Position numbers and translations under genes: made by a program | From: Shewanella sp. CG12_big_fil_rev_8_21_14_0_65_47_15 | GTDB taxonomy: Bacteria > Pseudomonadota > Gammaproteobacteria > Enterobacterales > Shewanellaceae | Length of the DNA: 59,734 nt | Direction: 5' to 3' | Assembly: GCF_002783505.1 (NCBI RefSeq) | Contig: NZ_PFGL01000006.1 | Span: forward strand, 11,361-71,094 | Shown here: one piece after another, positions 26,964 through 37,268 of the stretch | Layout: every line of letters starts with the position of its first letter | Numbering within the stretch: the first letter of the stretch is position 1 | Notes under the pieces: generated by a model | Told to the model about the DNA's origin: nothing | The model's input: only the letters and a program-made list of their open reading frames with translations | Database searches by the model: none

Positions 26964-28022
26964 CTACTTAAGGAAAGGCTTGAAGGCGTCACTATAGTAG
27001 ACTTTAAATCCTTCACCTTGCTTTTCTATTAGCATTATCGCCAAGTGTTCCTTCTTGGCAAGCTCCAATGATGCTTCTGTGCCCAAAACCATCATCGCCG
27101 TCGCAAAACCGTCGGCCGTCATACATTCTTTATGCAGCACGGTCACTGAGGCTAGCTTATGGTCCACAGGTAAACCGGTACGTGGATCAATGATATGGGT
27201 AAAACGTTGACCGTCTTCCTCATAGTAGTTGCGATAATCCCCCGACGTCGCCATTGCCATAGTGCCGGGCTCGATCACCTGCTGCACCGCCATGCCATCA
27301 TCGGTCGGTTTCTCTATCGCTACGCGCCAAGAGCTACCATCGCCCTTAGTGCCTTTAATGCTTAGCTCGCCGCCAATTTCCACTAAATAACCGCTTGCCT
27401 GGTATTTATCTAAAATAGAGGCGACCTTATCGACACCAAAGCCCTTGGCAATGGATGATAAATCCACATACAAATGTGCGTTGTGTTTGCTTAAACGATT
27501 GCCTTCGATAGACAATTCGTGGATGCCCGTTTTCGCCTTAGCCGCATCAATATCGGCCTGTGTCGGCACTTGAGTTGGACGCTTATCTGGCCCAAATCCC
27601 CATAGATTGACTAATGGCCCAAGGGTGATATCTAAGGCTTTATCGGTAACGTCATAGAGACGTATGCCTTCCTGCACCACTTTAATGGTATCGGGAGAGA
27701 CTTCGACACTCTGCTCTAATGGCAGTTGGTTGAAACGGGATAATTCTGAATGAGGGCGATAGGTAGACATTTGATCATTGACCAGCTCAAGGGCTAAATC
27801 AATTTCTGCCTGTAGTAACTGCGCCGTCGGCATCTGCTTATTTGAAACGACTTTAATATGGTAAGTCGTGCCCATAGTGCTACCCGCTAACGAAATCACT
27901 TCGTCCGGTTTTGTACAGCCCGACATAAAAAAGGCCAGCCCAAGGAGGACTAGCCAGTTCACTGAATGCTTTAACACTGAGGTTTTTAACACCGCGGTTT
28001 TTAACGCTAAGGTCTTAGACAT
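26964..28022 (-). CDS. apbE: FAD:protein FMN transferase (ApbE), lipoprotein
   Basis: A 352-residue periplasmic, membrane-anchored flavin transferase that attaches FMN from FAD to threonine in NqrB and NqrC. Lipoprotein signal with lipobox FMSGC (Cys near residue 36). Family motifs: STMGTTYHIKV, DVTDKALDITLGPLVNLWGFG, LSSIAKGFGVDKVA, IGGELSIKG, ATSGDYRNYYE, HIIDPRTGLPVDHKLASVTVLH, ADGFATAMMVLG. The N-terminal LALKTAVLKTSVLK segment is repetitive at DNA level. Start: ATG complementary to 28020-28022; a TTG at 28034 is less likely, and neither has a strong ribosome binding site. It lies between nqrF and nqrM, separated from nqrF by a 14-bp hairpin. Confidence 0.94.
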   Translation of the reverse strand: MSKTLALKTAVLKTSVLKHSVNWLVLLGLAFFMSGCTKPDEVISLAGSTMGTTYHIKVVSNKQMPTAQLLQAEIDLALELVNDQMSTYRPHSELSRFNQLPLEQSVEVSPDTIKVVQEGIRLYDVTDKALDITLGPLVNLWGFGPDKRPTQVPTQADIDAAKAKTGIHELSIEGNRLSKHNAHLYVDLSSIAKGFGVDKVASILDKYQASGYLVEIGGELSIKGTKGDGSSWRVAIEKPTDDGMAVQQVIEPGTMAMATSGDYRNYYEEDGQRFTHIIDPRTGLPVDHKLASVTVLHKECMTADGFATAMMVLGTEASLELAKKEHLAIMLIEKQGEGFKVYYSDAFKPFLK

Positions 28023-28057
28023 AGTGACCAACAACTCTTTATTGTGCCCTTAAATGC

Positions 28058-28100
28058 AAAAGTTGCAGATGAGAGATTATCCTCAACATCTGCAACTTTT
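28058..28100. terminator. Strong hairpin between nqrF and apbE
   Basis: Perfect 14-bp stem AAAAGTTGCAGATG / CATCTGCAACTTTT with a 15-base loop. U-runs are present on both sides. It should end or attenuate the nqrABCDEF transcript before apbE-nqrM, so accessory genes would be made at lower level or from their own promoter. Confidence 0.8.
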
Positions 28101-28121
28101 TTCATCTCAGGCTAATGAACA

Positions 28122-29378
28122 TTAGCCGCCGAAGTCATCCAGTAGGATGTTTTCGTCTTCGACACCAAGATTTTTCAACATACCAATTACGGCAGCGTTC
28201 ATCATTGGAGGTCCACACATGTAGAACTCGCAATCTTCTGGGGCTTCGTGATCTTTCAGGTAGTTTTCATACAAGACATTATGAATAAAACCTGTGTAAC
28301 CGTCCCAGTTATCCTCTGGTTGAGGATCGGACAGCGCTACATGCCATACGAAGTTTTCATTCTCAGCCGCGAGGCCGTCGAAGTCTTCCACGTAGAACAT
28401 TTCACGTTTAGAACGTGCACCGTACCAGAAGCTCATCTTACGCTTAGACTTAAGGCGCTTTAGTTGGTCGAAGATATGTGAACGCATTGGCGCCATACCC
28501 GCACCGCCGCCGATAAACACCATTTCTGCATCGGTATCCTTCGCGAAGAATTCACCGAATGGACCAGAAATCGTCACTTTATCGCCCGCTTTTAAGCTCC
28601 AGATGTAAGATGACATCTTACCGCAAGGCAGTGTCAAATTACGTGGTGGAGGCGTAGCAATACGCACGTTCAGCATTATGATGCCAAACTCTTCTGGGTA
28701 GTTAGCCATTGAGTAAGCACGGATCGTTTCTTCATCAACCTTAGACTCAAGCTTGAAGAAACCAAAGTGTTCCCAGTCACCGCGGTATTTTGCAGGCACA
28801 TCGAAATCTGCATATTTAACATGGTGAGCTGGCGCTTCAATTTGGATATAACCGCCAGCACGGAAGGGTACAGATTCGCCATCAGGAATTTGCAGCTTCA
28901 GTTCTTTAATGAAGGTCGCCTTGTTATCGTTAGAGATAACAGTACATTCCCATTTTTTGATACCGAAGATTTCTTCGTCAAGCTCGATTTCCATATCGTT
29001 CTTAACGTTAACCTGACAAGAAAGACGACAACCTTTACGGGCATCACCTTTGCTAATGTGGTCAAGTTCTGTTGGTAGAATATCGCCACCACCAGACTTA
29101 ATCACCACGCGGCATTGACCACATGAGCCACCGCCACCACAGGCACTCGATACGAAGATACCGCTGTTAGCCAAAACGCCTAACAACTTACCACCCGCAC
29201 CGGTTTTAATCGCTTTTTCAGGATCGTCATTGATGCCGATCGTGATGTCACCGCTAGCCACTAACTTAGATTTAGCGAATAAAATCACTAACACTAAGAC
29301 TAGGACGATAGCAGTAAACATACTCACACCGAGGTAAACCTCGAGCGGAGTAGATTTAAAAATACCAAGAATATCCAT
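28122..29378 (-). CDS. nqrF: Na+-NQR subunit F (NADH:quinone oxidoreductase, electron entry)
   Basis: A 418-residue cytoplasmic-facing flavoprotein anchored by one N-terminal helix (about 16-35). It takes electrons from NADH through FAD to a [2Fe-2S] cluster. Cluster cysteines C80, C86, C89 ([12 protein letters not shown]) and C121-region (RLSCQV) are visible; the FAD site is RAYSMANYP, and the NADH domain has [14 protein letters not shown] and [13 protein letters not shown]. It ends DDFGG as in other NqrF proteins. AAGGAT precedes the ATG. Last of the six structural genes, 46 bp after nqrE. Confidence 0.97.
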   Translation of the reverse strand: MDILGIFKSTPLEVYLGVSMFTAIVLVLVLVILFAKSKLVASGDITIGINDDPEKAIKTGAGGKLLGVLANSGIFVSSACGGGGSCGQCRVVIKSGGGDILPTELDHISKGDARKGCRLSCQVNVKNDMEIELDEEIFGIKKWECTVISNDNKATFIKELKLQIPDGESVPFRAGGYIQIEAPAHHVKYADFDVPAKYRGDWEHFGFFKLESKVDEETIRAYSMANYPEEFGIIMLNVRIATPPPRNLTLPCGKMSSYIWSLKAGDKVTISGPFGEFFAKDTDAEMVFIGGGAGMAPMRSHIFDQLKRLKSKRKMSFWYGARSKREMFYVEDFDGLAAENENFVWHVALSDPQPEDNWDGYTGFIHNVLYENYLKDHEAPEDCEFYMCGPPMMNAAVIGMLKNLGVEDENILLDDFGG

Positions 29379-29424
29379 TAACTTATCCTTAGAAGGTCCA
29401 ATTCAAGAAGCCGTTTGGTGTCTC

Positions 29425-30033
29425 TTACAGCGACACGCCAGAAAACGACATGAAACCTAAGGCCATTAAACCAGCAGTGATAAAGGTAATACCTAAACCA
29501 CGCAGGCCGTTAGGCACGTCGGCATACTTCAGCTTCTCACGGATACCGGCCATCAATACGATAGCTAATGCCCAACCTACTCCAGAGCCGAAACCAAACA
29601 CCACACTCTCACCGAGCTTGTAGTCACGCTCAACCATAAATGATACCGCACCGAAAATGGCGCAGTTCACTGTGATCAAAGGTAAGAAGATACCTAATGC
29701 GTTGTACAAAGGTGGAAAGTACTTATCCAGTGCCATTTCCAGAATTTGAACCAAAGCCGCAATCACACCGATAAAGGTAATGAATTTCAAGAAGCTTAAG
29801 TCGGCTTCAGGTGCGCCAGCCCAAGCAAGTGCACCAGGAGCGAGCAGCCCTTGATAGATAACTTGGTTTGCTGGGACAGAGATAGTTAACACTACAACTA
29901 CCGCAATCCCTAGGCCCATGGCAGTGGTGACTTTCTTAGACACAGCCAAGAAAGTACACATACCTAGGAAGAAGGCCAGTGCCATGTTTTCAATGAAAAC
30001 AGAGCGAATTAACAGGCTAATATAATGTTCCAT
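29425..30033 (-). CDS. nqrE: Na+-NQR subunit E
   Basis: A 202-residue integral-membrane subunit with six helices. It starts [27 protein letters not shown]26 and the cysteine of ITVNCAIFG (near 120) are the residues that with two in NqrD hold the intramembrane iron centre. The IENM and [10 protein letters not shown] segments are family hallmarks. Starts six bases after nqrD. Confidence 0.97.
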   Translation of the reverse strand: MEHYISLLIRSVFIENMALAFFLGMCTFLAVSKKVTTAMGLGIAVVVVLTISVPANQVIYQGLLAPGALAWAGAPEADLSFLKFITFIGVIAALVQILEMALDKYFPPLYNALGIFLPLITVNCAIFGAVSFMVERDYKLGESVVFGFGSGVGWALAIVLMAGIREKLKYADVPNGLRGLGITFITAGLMALGFMSFSGVSL

Positions 30034-30038
30034 CGCAC

Positions 30039-30671
30039 TTACCCTTTTGCTTCAACTTGCTCTGGCTTATAGGTACGAATAATCCAAATCAGCACACCGA
30101 TCAGGAAGAACGCACTTGGCGGCAGTAATAGCAAACCGTTTGGTTGATACCAGCCACCATCAGAGATCTTGTGCAGGATTTCAACACCGAACAGCGAACC
30201 GTTACCAAACAGCTCACGCACAAAACCAACGGCTAACAGAATTGCACCGTAACCTAAACCGTTACCGATACCATCCATAAAGCTCATCATTGGTGGTGTT
30301 TTCATCGCGTAGGCTTCGGCGCGTCCCATTACGATACAGTTCGTAATGATAAGGCCGACGAATACCGATAGTTGCTTAGAAATCTGATAAGCATAAGCCT
30401 GCAGCAATTGGTCAACCACGATTACCAGAGAGGCAATAATGGTCATCTGTACGATAATACGCACACTGCTAGGAATATGATTACGGATCATTGAGATAAA
30501 CAGGTTCGAAAACGCAGTTACCGCAGTTAATGCCAACGCCATGACCAACGCGGTTTCGAGCTTGCTCGTTACCGCTAACGCACTACATACACCAAGAACT
30601 TGTAATGCAATCGGGTTGTTGTTGACTATAGGTCCTGTCAGAACCTGTTTCAGTTCTTTAGCGTCAGACAT
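30039..30671 (-). CDS. nqrD: Na+-NQR subunit D
   Basis: A 210-residue six-helix subunit homologous to NqrE. C29 (LGVCSALA) and C112 ([13 protein letters not shown]) are the two iron-centre cysteines, exactly at their known positions. Its ATG overlaps the nqrC stop by one base, so translation is coupled. Confidence 0.97.
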   Translation of the reverse strand: MSDAKELKQVLTGPIVNNNPIALQVLGVCSALAVTSKLETALVMALALTAVTAFSNLFISMIRNHIPSSVRIIVQMTIIASLVIVVDQLLQAYAYQISKQLSVFVGLIITNCIVMGRAEAYAMKTPPMMSFMDGIGNGLGYGAILLAVGFVRELFGNGSLFGVEILHKISDGGWYQPNGLLLLPPSAFFLIGVLIWIIRTYKPEQVEAKG

Positions 30672-31459
30672 TAGCTGAGACCTCCATTGCGTGCTTTTTC
30701 AATGAAACTCGCAAAACCTTCTTTACCTAACCAAAATGTCAGTGAATGTTGCACGCCGTTACTGGTCAGAGTCGCGCCAGATAATGCGTCTACACCATAT
30801 TCAGAGCTAGCCACGGCAGGGTTTTTGGTTACGCTGATGGCAATGTTACCTTGCTCATCAAATAACTTTTTACCATGCCATTTTGCTTTCCACTGAGCAT
30901 TTTGCACTTCGCCACCTAAGCCCGGGGTTTCACCTTGCTCGTAGTAAACTAAGCTTTGCACTGTGTTGAGATCAGCATCCAGAGCGAGGAAAGCATACAT
31001 AGTCGACCACAGACCATAACCATGGATTGGCAGGATCACACTGGTTAATTTACCTTGCTCATCACGAACCAAATAAACCACAGCATCCTCTGCAACACGC
31101 TTCACCGAAGCAATGTCGTTCTCAGGTATAAATGAGGTTTTCACATCGCGGGACGCTTTGCGTTGATCGAATGTATCAGCATTCATACCATCAACCCATT
31201 CACCGGTTTTCAAGTTAACCAGTTTAGCTTCGATGTGTTTGCCGTAAGTATCCAAAATTTGCGCTTTGGTGACTTTGCCCGCTTTAGTATCGATAAGACC
31301 TGCGGCCTCCAGAATGTACTTTTGCTTATCGAGCAGTTTATTTTCCGCTTGAGTTGGGCGCAGTAACACTGCTGCAGTAGACACAAATATCGCACAAATT
31401 AGACATAAGCCAACGACGATAAATAACGTTCTGCCGAACGAATCTTTATTACTAGCCAC
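30671..31459 (-). CDS. nqrC: Na+-NQR subunit C (covalent FMN)
   Basis: A 262-residue subunit with one N-terminal helix (about 9-30) and a periplasmic FMN-binding domain. The FMN is attached by ApbE to the threonine of LSGATLTS near the C-terminus. I start at the GTG complementary to 31457-31459, which has GGAGGA seven bases upstream and gives [15 protein letters not shown]; the frame is open further upstream into nqrB but without support. Start overlaps the nqrB stop. Confidence 0.96.
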   Translation of the reverse strand: MASNKDSFGRTLFIVVGLCLICAIFVSTAAVLLRPTQAENKLLDKQKYILEAAGLIDTKAGKVTKAQILDTYGKHIEAKLVNLKTGEWVDGMNADTFDQRKASRDVKTSFIPENDIASVKRVAEDAVVYLVRDEQGKLTSVILPIHGYGLWSTMYAFLALDADLNTVQSLVYYEQGETPGLGGEVQNAQWKAKWHGKKLFDEQGNIAISVTKNPAVASSEYGVDALSGATLTSNGVQHSLTFWLGKEGFASFIEKARNGGLS

Positions 31460-32651
31460 GGGCAATCCTCCGCTTGATATTTGCCTGAACCACAAAGTGG
31501 TCGAACAATGGCGCGAACAGGTTAGCAAACAGAATTGCCAACATCATGCCTTCTGGGAATGCAGGGTTAATCACGCGGATAAACACAGCCATTGCACCGA
31601 TCAAGATACCGTATGCCCATTTAGCTTGGTTAGTGAATGACGCTGACACTGGGTCTGTCGCCATAAACATCATGCCAAACGCAAAACCACCTAACACTAA
31701 GTGCCAGTACCAAGGCATTGCAAACATTGGGTTAGTGTCGCTACCGACAACGTTCAGCAGAGTAGAAATGGCAATCATACCCACCATCACACCGCCAACG
31801 ATGCGCCATGAAGCGATACGGGTGTAGATGATGACCAAACCACCTAACAGAATCGCTAATGTAGACACTTCACCAACAGAACCTGGAATGAAACCGAAGA
31901 ACGCATCCCACCAGTTCTGGTTAATAGCATAATCTAGAGTGCCAGACGCCGCTTGGCTCAGTGCAGTCGCACCTGAGTAACCGTCAGCCACCACCCATGA
32001 GGTATCACCCGACATGTTCAACGGATAAGCGAAGAACAGGAAGGCACGACCCGCTAACGCTGGGTTTAAGAAGTTACGCCCAGTACCACCGAACACTTCT
32101 TTCGCCACGACCACACCGAAGGTGATACCCAGCGCCACCATCCATAATGGGATAGTTGCTGGCAGCGTTAAAGCGAACAGGATAGAGGTAACGAAGAAAC
32201 CTTCGTTGACTTCATGACCGCGGATAGAGGCAAACAGCACTTCCCAGAGACCACCCACGGCGAAGGTCACCGCGTAGATAGGTAAGAAGAAACAGGCGCC
32301 ATACCACATTAGCGCAGGCCAGCCAGAGTTTGCCGTCAGTTCGGTACCGAACAGGCTGAACAAGCTCACTTGCCATACGTCAGGGGTAGCAAAACCAGCC
32401 ACTAAAGCTAATTGAGCTTGTAAACCTACGTTGTACATACCCACGAACATCGCTGGGAAAGCACAGGCCCAAACCGTAATCATCATACGTTTTAGGTCAA
32501 GGTTATCGCGAACGTGGGTTTTGCCCTTGTTCACTTTACCTGGGGTATAAAAAATTGTGTATGCCGCTTCGAATAGGGCATAAAACTTTTCGTATTTACC
32601 GCCTTTTTCAAAGTCGGGTTCAATACGTTCGAAAAAATCTTTCAAGCTCAT
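31452..32651 (-). CDS. nqrB: Na+-NQR subunit B (covalent FMN, riboflavin)
   Basis: A 399-residue, ten-helix subunit that carries the Na+ path, riboflavin and an FMN bound to the threonine of [11 protein letters not shown]. The N-terminus [24 protein letters not shown] and the [27 protein letters not shown] loop (seen as [18 protein letters not shown]) are characteristic. It overlaps the nqrA stop by one base. Confidence 0.97.
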   Translation of the reverse strand: MSLKDFFERIEPDFEKGGKYEKFYALFEAAYTIFYTPGKVNKGKTHVRDNLDLKRMMITVWACAFPAMFVGMYNVGLQAQLALVAGFATPDVWQVSLFSLFGTELTANSGWPALMWYGACFFLPIYAVTFAVGGLWEVLFASIRGHEVNEGFFVTSILFALTLPATIPLWMVALGITFGVVVAKEVFGGTGRNFLNPALAGRAFLFFAYPLNMSGDTSWVVADGYSGATALSQAASGTLDYAINQNWWDAFFGFIPGSVGEVSTLAILLGGLVIIYTRIASWRIVGGVMVGMIAISTLLNVVGSDTNPMFAMPWYWHLVLGGFAFGMMFMATDPVSASFTNQAKWAYGILIGAMAVFIRVINPAFPEGMMLAILFANLFAPLFDHFVVQANIKRRIARG

Positions 32652-33985
32652 TAGCCTTCCCTCTCGATCGTATCTAAACAGTCACGCAGATATGAACCGT
32701 AGTCATACTTGCCTGGACATACGAACGTACACAGTGCGAGATCTTCTTCATCTAACTCTAACGCGCCTAAAGTAGCTGCACCGTCAAAGTCACCTGAAAT
32801 TAAGTCACGCAACAACATAGTAGGAAGAATGTCCAGAGGCATAACACGCTCGTAGTTACCAATAGGCACCATAGCGCGGTCTGAACCACCTGTACTGGTC
32901 GTCATGCTGAACAGACGAGAAGGAGCAAGATGTCCTAAGAATGCACGAGTAATTGAATATTTATTTGAGCCCGGTAATACCCAGCCCAAAAATTCTTTCT
33001 CAGCACCTTCTTCTAACAGACTCACTTGAAGGTGATAGCGCCCTAAGAACCCTTGTGGACCAACGGCGGTACGACCATTCAGTACAGAGCCTGAAATCAG
33101 ACGAACATTGCCATCTAAGGCTTCACCAGCAGTCAATTCCGCCATGTTTGCACCCAACACTGTACGAACCAGTCTAGGTTTAGCCGCTTTAGGGCCAGCA
33201 ATCGCAATCACACGCTCAGTATTCAGTTCACCCGTCGTAAATAGCTGACCAATAGCTATTACATCTTGGTAACCGATATGCCAAACAGTACGTTTTGCAG
33301 AGGCAGATAATAAGAAATGGATGTGGGTCCCCACTAAACCCGCAGGGTGCACACCGGCAAATTCTTCAACTTGAGCGTTTGCGGCGGGGATATCAGCGCC
33401 AGGCGCTTTACAAAGGTAAACTTTACCTTCGGTGAGTCTTGCTAAGACTTTAAGACCATTAGCAAAATCTTCTTTATGCTCACGGATCACTACAACGGGA
33501 TCGGCAGCATGGGGTTGAGTATCAATTGCGGTTACAAAAATACCAGCGGCAGATGAATCTACAGCAGGAACTTTGCTGAAAGGACGTGTACGCAATGCAG
33601 TCCATAAACCTGATTCGATCAGATTGTCACGGACCAGTTGCGAGTCGAGCGTATCGAGTGCAGTGGCGTCATATTTAGCAAAGGTAACGCTTTCGTTGCC
33701 TTCCACTTGAATAACGACAGACTGCAGCACACGCTGGGCGCCCCGGTTAATGTCTAATATAGTACCACTGGCTAAAGCCGTATATTTAACGCCTAAATTC
33801 TTCTTATCTTCAAAAAGAACCTGACCTTTTTGTACTTTATCGCCCACTTTGATCTTCATCGTTGGACGTAAGCCAATATACTCTTCACCCAAAGTAGCTA
33901 CATGTTTAATGGCTGGGCCATTATGGATAACTTGCTCTGGTCCGCCTGCTATAGGCAGTTCCAATCCTTTCTTAATTGTAATCAT
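32651..33985 (-). CDS. nqrA: Na+-NQR subunit A
   Basis: A 444-residue cytoplasmic-side subunit, involved in quinone interaction. It starts [18 protein letters not shown] in register with known NqrA proteins, from the ATG complementary to 33983-33985; the frame is open 11 codons further. [25 protein letters not shown] is the biotinyl/lipoyl-like hammerhead near residues 40-65 and is well conserved (parts: [20 protein letters not shown]). The C-terminus ends [26 protein letters not shown], of which CPGKYDYG is typical. First gene of the operon. Only a weak GTGGAT lies ahead of the start. Confidence 0.97.
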   Translation of the reverse strand: MITIKKGLELPIAGGPEQVIHNGPAIKHVATLGEEYIGLRPTMKIKVGDKVQKGQVLFEDKKNLGVKYTALASGTILDINRGAQRVLQSVVIQVEGNESVTFAKYDATALDTLDSQLVRDNLIESGLWTALRTRPFSKVPAVDSSAAGIFVTAIDTQPHAADPVVVIREHKEDFANGLKVLARLTEGKVYLCKAPGADIPAANAQVEEFAGVHPAGLVGTHIHFLLSASAKRTVWHIGYQDVIAIGQLFTTGELNTERVIAIAGPKAAKPRLVRTVLGANMAELTAGEALDGNVRLISGSVLNGRTAVGPQGFLGRYHLQVSLLEEGAEKEFLGWVLPGSNKYSITRAFLGHLAPSRLFSMTTSTGGSDRAMVPIGNYERVMPLDILPTMLLRDLISGDFDGAATLGALELDEEDLALCTFVCPGKYDYGSYLRDCLDTIEREG

Positions 33986-34388
33986 ATCCACAAGCACTAC
34001 GTTTTGAAGGAAAGACAATGCGCCGCGTTCCTGCTAAATACTGAGGTTTTAAACAAAACCTACCGCATTGAGCTAGCGCAGATTTATCACGGAAATGCGA
34101 TCGCAATCACGCTGGTCGCGCGCATTTTACCCCAATTGACTTGGCATCGCCACGAAAATTATAGGTGTTTTCAAACCTAAAATACGGATTTAAAAGAATC
34201 ATGCGCTACGGCGTTCACCTTCCGACCTAGTGACGGATCAGAAAGAGAGAATATTACGGTCAGCAAATACTATAACATTAATTTCTAAAGATTTAATTTA
34301 GCAAAAAGTAGAGTGTCCCCATAAAACTCCCCGATAGTATTTTTCTTATCTATCACCGAATAAAATTCAAACAAGATTTAATCTAGGC
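33986..34388 (-). promoter_or_regulatory. nqr operon upstream region
   Basis: A 403-bp AT-rich gap that must hold the nqrA promoter and a leader of unknown length. I see no gene, no convincing riboswitch fold and no confident -35/-10 pair. Confidence 0.45.
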
Positions 34389-36440
34389 TTAGAAACGCCA
34401 TTGGTAACCTAAATAGCTGATCCGTCCATTTTCCGATCGAATTCCGCTATTTGATGCTGTTGTGATCAGTGATTCATCCAAGAGATTTTCGATGCGAAAA
34501 TAAAGTTCGTGGTGACGATCAAATTGATAATTGGCCGCTAAATCGACCCGCCATTGACTCGAAACCGTTTGCAGCTCAGAACCAAATTGCGTTAATTCCC
34601 GCTCAGATTGGTAGAAGGCATTCAAATTAAGGCCATATTCGGCATAGTTAACCCCAGCACTGAATTGCAGTTGCTGCTCGGGTAACCAAGCCAATTTATC
34701 CCCCGCGGAGACACAGCCTTGGATTGCAGTACAAGTATTGGTTTGATACTCAGAACTCAGATATTGATAATTCAGCCCCAAGGGTAACTGCACTTCGCCG
34801 AGATCCCAGCGGTAACCTAGACTGAGTTCCACACCATAAGTGAGCACATCTGGCACATTCTCTTGGGTTAACAAGCGTGCATCTGAACACATTGAATAGG
34901 CATCGCAGCCCACATGCAGATTATCAAACTCTTGAACATAGGCTTTAATGTCGGCGCTCATGCCGTCACTGGCGTATTGGGCACTGACTTGATAATGGAG
35001 CGAAACCTGCGCTTCCTGCTCACTATTGCCCGCACTTGCCGCGCTCCAGGCTCGGCGTATATCTGTGCTAAAACGCCAATCTCCCGCATCGTATAACACC
35101 CCTAACTGCGGCATCCAATCACTATCGGAAAAGTCCACAGCCTCGAGTCCGGCATAATCTAAGTTAACTTCACGACTCACATCCACATGCTCATAAGTGA
35201 GTGCTAACTTGATTTGCAGCCCTTGCCAGTTGAACAATGAATCAATGGCAGAAGTGAGGGCGGTCGCATCATCTGTGTAAGCCAAGATATCCGTAGCGAT
35301 ACCGCCTGCAATGCTTCTGTCTGCCAACCACTGATCCTGTTGCTCAGCAAAACGCATTTCGGCTTTATCGGTATGATAACGAGCACTATAAATCACTTGA
35401 TGCTCACCGTACTGAGCGGTCGATTGGGTTTGAGTACCAAAAGAGCTGTAGTCGTTGTCCTGCATTAGGGCTGTTAGCTCTGCGCCATCGACACTGGGCT
35501 GTCGATCAAACGCGGCAATAGCAGCAAGGTTCTGAGTATCAATGTCCTGGCCATTGAATTGGCTTAATTGATTTAATTGCTGTGAATAGGATTGGTAGTA
35601 AAAGTCGGTAACCACTTTACTGCTACCTAGGGCCACTTGATGTGAAAGTTGGTATTTATGATGCCGCCCTTGGTGTTCATCCCCAGCGCTCGCAGAGTAA
35701 AGCATGAGAGGGTCCTTGAGCCAATCGGCCTCGGTCAATCCCAATTGTGAACGGTAGCTATCATCATCGATAAATTGATAGGTAAATTCTGTCACCTGTG
35801 GGCTTCGGGCGCCAAGCAGGCTAGAGGCATTCATTTTGAAGAGAATATCTGTGGTTCGTCTGTCGGCATCACTGTCATTGAGAAAGTATCCATCACCTTG
35901 ATTTTGGCTATAATTTGCCGCCAGAACCATACCATATTCTTTTTGTTTAACACTCCAGTCCATGCTCGCATTAATATCCGAGTCGGTCGTGCCTTCGACC
36001 ATTAGGCTGGCATTCTGCGCACGATCAGCAATGGCTAGACTCTGGTAATTAATCACCCCAAACGCACCTTGTCCGCCAACGACCATATTCGCGAGGGGGG
36101 TGACGGTAACACTCTGTTGCTGCAAAAGATGAGGCAGTAACTGCAACTGTGGTGCGCTATAGGGAGCTGGCGAGAAATACACCCTGTCTTGCATCACAGC
36201 CACACCTTGACTGGCGGAGCGCATACCGACATTGGCCATATTGCCACTGTGGTCGGCGGGCAGTAGGGTTAATGAATTCAGGTTGCTGAGCGTCATCACA
36301 TCATCACTGCTGTGATAACCATCTTTGAGTTCGCTGAGTTCTAGGGTCTGATAGTAAAGCGGGTTTGCAGAGAGAACATTTGAACAAACGAGAGAAACCG
36401 CAGCCGCGGTAAGCGATACTGCAAAATAGTGACTAGACAT
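34389..36440 (-). CDS. TonB-dependent receptor family protein (FecA-like plug)
   Basis: A 683-residue outer-membrane protein with signal peptide (about 1-24, ending VLSA). The plug is short and divergent: NMANVGMRSASQGVAVMQDRVYFSPAPY and LANMVVGGQGAFGVINYQS keep the FecA-like order, but the usual VLRGP and TonB-box motifs are blurred. The barrel ends with NLLDESLITTASNSGIRSEN and a terminal aromatic YLGYQWRF, as TonB receptors do. Four barrel-loop cysteines (VGCDAYSMCSD and NTCTAIQGCVS) could form two disulfides. It is a single gene after the luxS terminator. No Fur box was visible upstream, so an iron-siderophore role is not supported; substrate unknown. Confidence 0.8.
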   Translation of the reverse strand: MSSHYFAVSLTAAAVSLVCSNVLSANPLYYQTLELSELKDGYHSSDDVMTLSNLNSLTLLPADHSGNMANVGMRSASQGVAVMQDRVYFSPAPYSAPQLQLLPHLLQQQSVTVTPLANMVVGGQGAFGVINYQSLAIADRAQNASLMVEGTTDSDINASMDWSVKQKEYGMVLAANYSQNQGDGYFLNDSDADRRTTDILFKMNASSLLGARSPQVTEFTYQFIDDDSYRSQLGLTEADWLKDPLMLYSASAGDEHQGRHHKYQLSHQVALGSSKVVTDFYYQSYSQQLNQLSQFNGQDIDTQNLAAIAAFDRQPSVDGAELTALMQDNDYSSFGTQTQSTAQYGEHQVIYSARYHTDKAEMRFAEQQDQWLADRSIAGGIATDILAYTDDATALTSAIDSLFNWQGLQIKLALTYEHVDVSREVNLDYAGLEAVDFSDSDWMPQLGVLYDAGDWRFSTDIRRAWSAASAGNSEQEAQVSLHYQVSAQYASDGMSADIKAYVQEFDNLHVGCDAYSMCSDARLLTQENVPDVLTYGVELSLGYRWDLGEVQLPLGLNYQYLSSEYQTNTCTAIQGCVSAGDKLAWLPEQQLQFSAGVNYAEYGLNLNAFYQSERELTQFGSELQTVSSQWRVDLAANYQFDRHHELYFRIENLLDESLITTASNSGIRSENGRISYLGYQWRF

Positions 36441-36512
36441 ACCAAGCTCCCAAAAGTGTTTGTTAGCGTACGGTGTTTTTGTTATTAAGTTGTAAAATAG
36501 CTGAATTTATTC

Positions 36513-36539
36513 CAAAAAAAAAGCGACATCGTCGCTTTC
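36513..36539 (-). terminator. Rho-independent terminator after luxS
   Basis: Stem AAAGCGA / TCGCTTT with a 5-base loop, followed on the minus strand by TTTTTTTGG, 57 bp after the luxS stop. Confidence 0.9.
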
Positions 36540-36596
36540 TTCTACCTGTAGCTAAAACTTTAAGCTGTAATTTTCAATGTTAAGGGCTGCTAAAGT

Positions 36597-37106
36597 TTAG
36601 AGTTTGCCGAGGATCTCATCGCTTAATTTCAGATCATCATTACGATTCACGCTCACACCCGCGGCAATAATATTACGGGCGATATCCTGTGCCTGGGCTA
36701 ATGAGTGCATTTCATAGGTGCCACACTGGTACTCGTTCAGTTCAGGGATCTCTGATTGCTCAACCACTTTTAGTACATCTTCCATCGAGGCAAGCCAGGC
36801 ATCGGCCACTTGATGTTCCGTTGGCTCACCAATCAGACTCATATAAAAACCAGTACGACAACCCATGGGGGAAATATCAATAATCTCAACGTCATTACCA
36901 TTTAGGTGGTCACGCATAAAGCCCGCAAATAAATGCTCTAGGGTATGGATCCCACGCTCGCTGAGGATATCTTTATTCGGCGTACAAAAACGCAGGTCAA
37001 ATACCGTAATCGCATCGCCCTTAGGCGTGCTCATATGCTTAGCGACTCGGACAGCTGGCGCATTCATTCGAGTATGGTCAACGGTAAAGCTATCAAGTAA
37101 TGGCAT
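36597..37106 (-). CDS. luxS: S-ribosylhomocysteine lyase (autoinducer-2 synthesis)
   Basis: A 169-residue cytosolic Fe/Zn enzyme that splits S-ribosylhomocysteine into homocysteine and DPD, the AI-2 precursor, in the activated methyl cycle. Metal ligands H54 and H58 in [11 protein letters not shown] and C128 in YQCGTY, with catalytic C83 in [10 protein letters not shown], are all present. Start: ATG complementary to 37104-37106 with GGAG seven bases upstream; a start four codons earlier is possible but weaker. Single gene with its own terminator. Its product homocysteine feeds methionine synthesis, linking it to metY elsewhere in the window. Confidence 0.97.
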   Translation of the reverse strand: MPLLDSFTVDHTRMNAPAVRVAKHMSTPKGDAITVFDLRFCTPNKDILSERGIHTLEHLFAGFMRDHLNGNDVEIIDISPMGCRTGFYMSLIGEPTEHQVADAWLASMEDVLKVVEQSEIPELNEYQCGTYEMHSLAQAQDIARNIIAAGVSVNRNDDLKLSDEILGKL

Positions 37107-37268
37107 AGGGATCTCCAAATTCTCAGGGCGACATCAACGCCACTGTCACGTCTATATAGGTTGCAAGCATAACATCAAATTAATTAGGTCGATAACAAGA
37201 TAAGGTAAGATGAAATCATCTCATATAAATCCGCTGCTAAGATGACCATTTAATGTCAACACTGTTGA

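Noticed and set aside
37144..37155. Possible MetJ box (ACGTCTA) upstream of luxS
   Set aside because: Only about 6 of 8 bases match one met box and no second box adjoins; weaker than the two sites called.
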